Positions 51,199 through 52,759 of a stretch of 52,759 nt of DNA are shown here, piece after piece; within the stretch, counting starts at the first letter, position 1, and every line of letters starts with the position of its first letter. The translations under genes and the position numbers were made by a program. A model generated the notes under the pieces. That model searched no databases and was not told where the DNA came from. It saw nothing but the letters and a program-made list of their open reading frames with translations. Source of the stretch: Siminovitchia terrae (GTDB lineage Bacteria; Bacillota; Bacilli; Bacillales; Bacillaceae_C); the NCBI RefSeq assembly GCF_003605405.2, contig NZ_QYTW02000030.1, positions 11,872 to 64,630 on the forward strand. The letters run 5' to 3'.

Positions 51199-51227
51199 TT
51201 GATAAAATCTTTCTCCTTTCCTATAAT
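51199..51227 (+). promoter_or_regulatory. Sigma-A promoter of the moron gene
   Basis: TTGATA, 17 bases, TATAAT, ending 23 bases before the start codon of the polymerase gene. It is in the middle of the late operon and should be read by host RNA polymerase in the lysogen. Confidence 0.85.
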
Positions 51228-51250
51228 TAAAGAGATTTGGAGGAGGATTT

Positions 51251-52522
51251 ATGACTAGGTTAATCAAATTTTTATTATCAAAAGAGTTTTTCTTTGTGTT
51301 ATTTTTAACATCTGGGTACTTTAAGTCGTCAGAGTCAAAAATAGATATAACTTTTGTGTGTTTATTGGTTACTGTAGTACTGGCTTTAAAAGACATGCCT
51401 AATAAGATGGAAAAGGTAACATTTAGGTTAATAGTTGTTCTTGCTTTTATATATGCGCTCATATTAATAGGTTTTTTATATTCGCCTAGTGCATCTTATG
51501 CTATTGATAAACTGATAAAATTCACAGTTCTAACCATCCCTGCTTTCTTGATTGGAATTATGATTTTGCAGTCAGAGGAATCGGTAAAAAGATTCTTAAA
51601 ATCTATCATTGCTGTTGGGGTTACGATGTCAGTATTCGCTATTTATCTCTTTATGAGTAACAATGCTGGTATCGGTTTTATCGGATTGGGTGACGGTAAT
51701 TACCTAGGGCTAGGAAGAGTAACCGGATTGACGTTCCTTATATTAATGATTTGGATCACTTTTTCTCGAATGCCGCGCATAAAAGCGTTACTGACCATAG
51801 CTGTGGCATTGCTTGTCTTTGCTGCTTTATCTATATCAGGAGCTAGGATGCCGTTACTTGCTGCATTAGCAGTTGGCGCTCTAATAGTCCTACGTTCAGT
51901 TCGGATAAAAAACGGTGTCGTACTTGTAAGTAGCGGATTTAAATATCTTTTCTCTTTGTTAATTGTTGGAGTAGCGTTTGTGTCTTGGTTGTTTTCCAAA
52001 GGTTATTTAGACACAATTATATACAGAGTGTCTGTATTGTTCACCGAAAAACAGGGAGGAGTATCTGCTGAAGGTAGGCTTGATAGATACAACGAGGCTT
52101 ACGAAATGTTTGTTAGCAGTCCGATTTTTGGTAAGGGATTAGGGAGCTTCACTATATTTTATAATAATGGGGTAGATATAAACGACTATCCTCATAATAT
52201 ATTCCTAGAATTTCTGTCTGAATTAGGGTTAGTTGGGTTAATAGGTTTTTTAGTTTTAATCTTTTTATGTTTAACCCCTATTTTAAAGAGTGGCTTTAAA
52301 GGTATGAAGTTGGAGCAATCAGCTTTATTGGCATGCTTTTTATTCTTGTTATTAAACGCAAACACAACCGGTGATATAAACGACAACAGAATGATGTTTG
52401 CCTTTCTAGCAATCATTTTTAAAGTTGGTACTATCAAGAGAAAAGAATTTGAAACTGTCAGATCGGTTAAAGTGCCCACTGAGCAAAGCGGTGGTCGCAT
52501 TAAAGGAAGACAGCTGGCATGA
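51251..52522 (+). CDS. Wzy/O-antigen-ligase-like polysaccharide polymerase (moron)
   Basis: 423 aa with about 11 to 12 hydrophobic helices. The large loop GRLDRYNEAYEMFVSSPIFG..GLGSF and DYPHNIFLEFLSELGLVGL carries the Wzy_C family's R, G-x-G and PHN..L-E-x-G signature. Such membrane enzymes polymerise or ligate lipid-linked glycan repeats on the outer face. ATG after GGAGGAGG. Own promoter upstream and terminator downstream, no role in phage assembly expected. Likely changes the host surface glycan; target unknown. AT content looks higher than that of neighbouring tail genes. Confidence 0.85.
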   Translation: MTRLIKFLLSKEFFFVLFLTSGYFKSSESKIDITFVCLLVTVVLALKDMPNKMEKVTFRLIVVLAFIYALILIGFLYSPSASYAIDKLIKFTVLTIPAFLIGIMILQSEESVKRFLKSIIAVGVTMSVFAIYLFMSNNAGIGFIGLGDGNYLGLGRVTGLTFLILMIWITFSRMPRIKALLTIAVALLVFAALSISGARMPLLAALAVGALIVLRSVRIKNGVVLVSSGFKYLFSLLIVGVAFVSWLFSKGYLDTIIYRVSVLFTEKQGGVSAEGRLDRYNEAYEMFVSSPIFGKGLGSFTIFYNNGVDINDYPHNIFLEFLSELGLVGLIGFLVLIFLCLTPILKSGFKGMKLEQSALLACFLFLLLNANTTGDINDNRMMFAFLAIIFKVGTIKRKEFETVRSVKVPTEQSGGRIKGRQLA

Positions 52523-52571
52523 GGTTAACCTAAATCAAAGTATCTTTGCAAATAAGTCATTTTATTGTTTT

Positions 52572-52600
52572 AAAAGAGTCCTTTTGGGCTCTTTTTATTT
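52572..52600 (+). terminator. Terminator of the moron unit
   Basis: AAAAGAGTCC-TTTT-GGGCTCTTTT hairpin followed by TATTT, 50 bases after the polymerase stop. Confidence 0.85.
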
Positions 52601-52620
52601 TGCAGAAAAGGAGAGGGAGT

Positions 52621-52759
52621 ATGGAAACTATATTTAAATCAGTTGTCGCTGTCATCGGGGCGATCATTACATTCTTATTGGGAGGTTGGTCGCCTTTGTT
52701 ACAGGTGCTAGTTATTTTTATTGTCATGGATTATGTATTGGGATTTTTGGTTGCAGCAA
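52621..52759 (+). CDS. Phage holin (partial, runs off the window)
   Basis: The visible 46 residues hold two hydrophobic segments (SVVAVIGAIITFLLGG and PLLQVLVIFIVMDYVLGFLV), the start pattern of the phage_holin_4 (TcdE/Cph1) family with its VIFIVMDYVLG motif. It would make the membrane hole that releases the endolysin, expected just past the window. ATG after AGGAGAGGGAGT. Confidence 0.8.
   Translation, partial: METIFKSVVAVIGAIITFLLGGWSPLLQVLVIFIVMDYVLGFLVAA

Larger units (their letters stand above)
12245..52759. mobile_element. A118/PSA-like siphophage prophage, partial
   Basis: Starts between groEL and the integrase gene and runs past the end of the window. Modules in order: integration and immunity (12.3-15.2 kb), early regulation and replication (15.2-29.9 kb), a non-coding/RNA region (29.9-30.5 kb), packaging and head (31.1-39.6 kb), tail (39.6-51.2 kb), a moron (51.2-52.6 kb) and the start of lysis (52.6 kb). 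The left attachment site must be within about 12245-12320, but the core cannot be defined because the right end is not in the window. All expected late genes up to the holin look intact. Confidence 0.93.

Overview
The window looks like the chromosome of a low-to-medium GC Gram-positive bacterium of the Bacillales, most likely Planococcaceae (Sporosarcina-like). The reasons are a CIRCE-controlled groES-groEL pair with a TTG start for groES, the ydiK-ydiL neighbours of groE known from Bacillus subtilis, strong AGGAGG ribosome binding sites, and frequent TTG/GTG starts. The genus is inference; no 16S gene is present.

Positions 1-12311 are host chromosome. A sulfur-scavenging operon (metN, metI, metQ, an NtaA/SnaA-type FMN monooxygenase, an SsuE-like FMN reductase) runs on the + strand. 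It holds two copies of a 198-bp dispersed repeat and is flanked by a second repeat family built of tiny hairpins with AGGA in the loop. On the - strand follow ydiK, ydiL (CPBP protease), an AEC-type transporter and a glnHPQ-like amino-acid ABC operon with a clear sigma-A promoter. Then come CIRCE, groES and groEL on the + strand.

From just after the groEL terminator to the window end lies a temperate siphophage prophage whose right end is outside the window. Its lysogeny module is on the - strand: tyrosine integrase, a 57-aa ORF, an ImmA-like protease, a lipoprotein and a CI-like repressor. It faces a Cro-like gene across an operator region with repeated GGACRATTYGTCC-type dyads. The early region (15.2-30 kb, + strand) carries small regulators, an ssDNA-annealing protein with a YqaJ-like exonuclease, a replication initiator with a candidate iteron origin inside its gene, a DnaC-like loader, SSB, HNH, YopX, DUF3310, MazG, RusA and many tiny Cys-rich proteins including an NrdR zinc-ribbon-only protein. 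Several genes shown here are under 60 codons. A 528-base non-coding stretch (29940-30467) contains a structured RNA candidate with a tRNA-Leu-like outline ending in an intrinsic terminator.

The late region has an A118/PSA-like order: terS, terL, Gp6-type portal, minor capsid, GP20 scaffold, capsid, Ig-like protein, four head-tail joining proteins, tail tube, two tail chaperones, a 1792-aa tape measure, Dit, Tal, a beta-helix receptor-binding protein and a holin (cut by the window end). Both capsid and tail-tube genes end at the same G-run/stop/C-run arrangement, and the -1 frame then encodes matching C-terminal extensions, pointing to programmed frameshifting. Between the receptor-binding protein and the holin sits a Wzy/O-antigen-ligase-like polymerase gene with its own consensus promoter and terminator: a textbook moron that may change the host surface polysaccharide.
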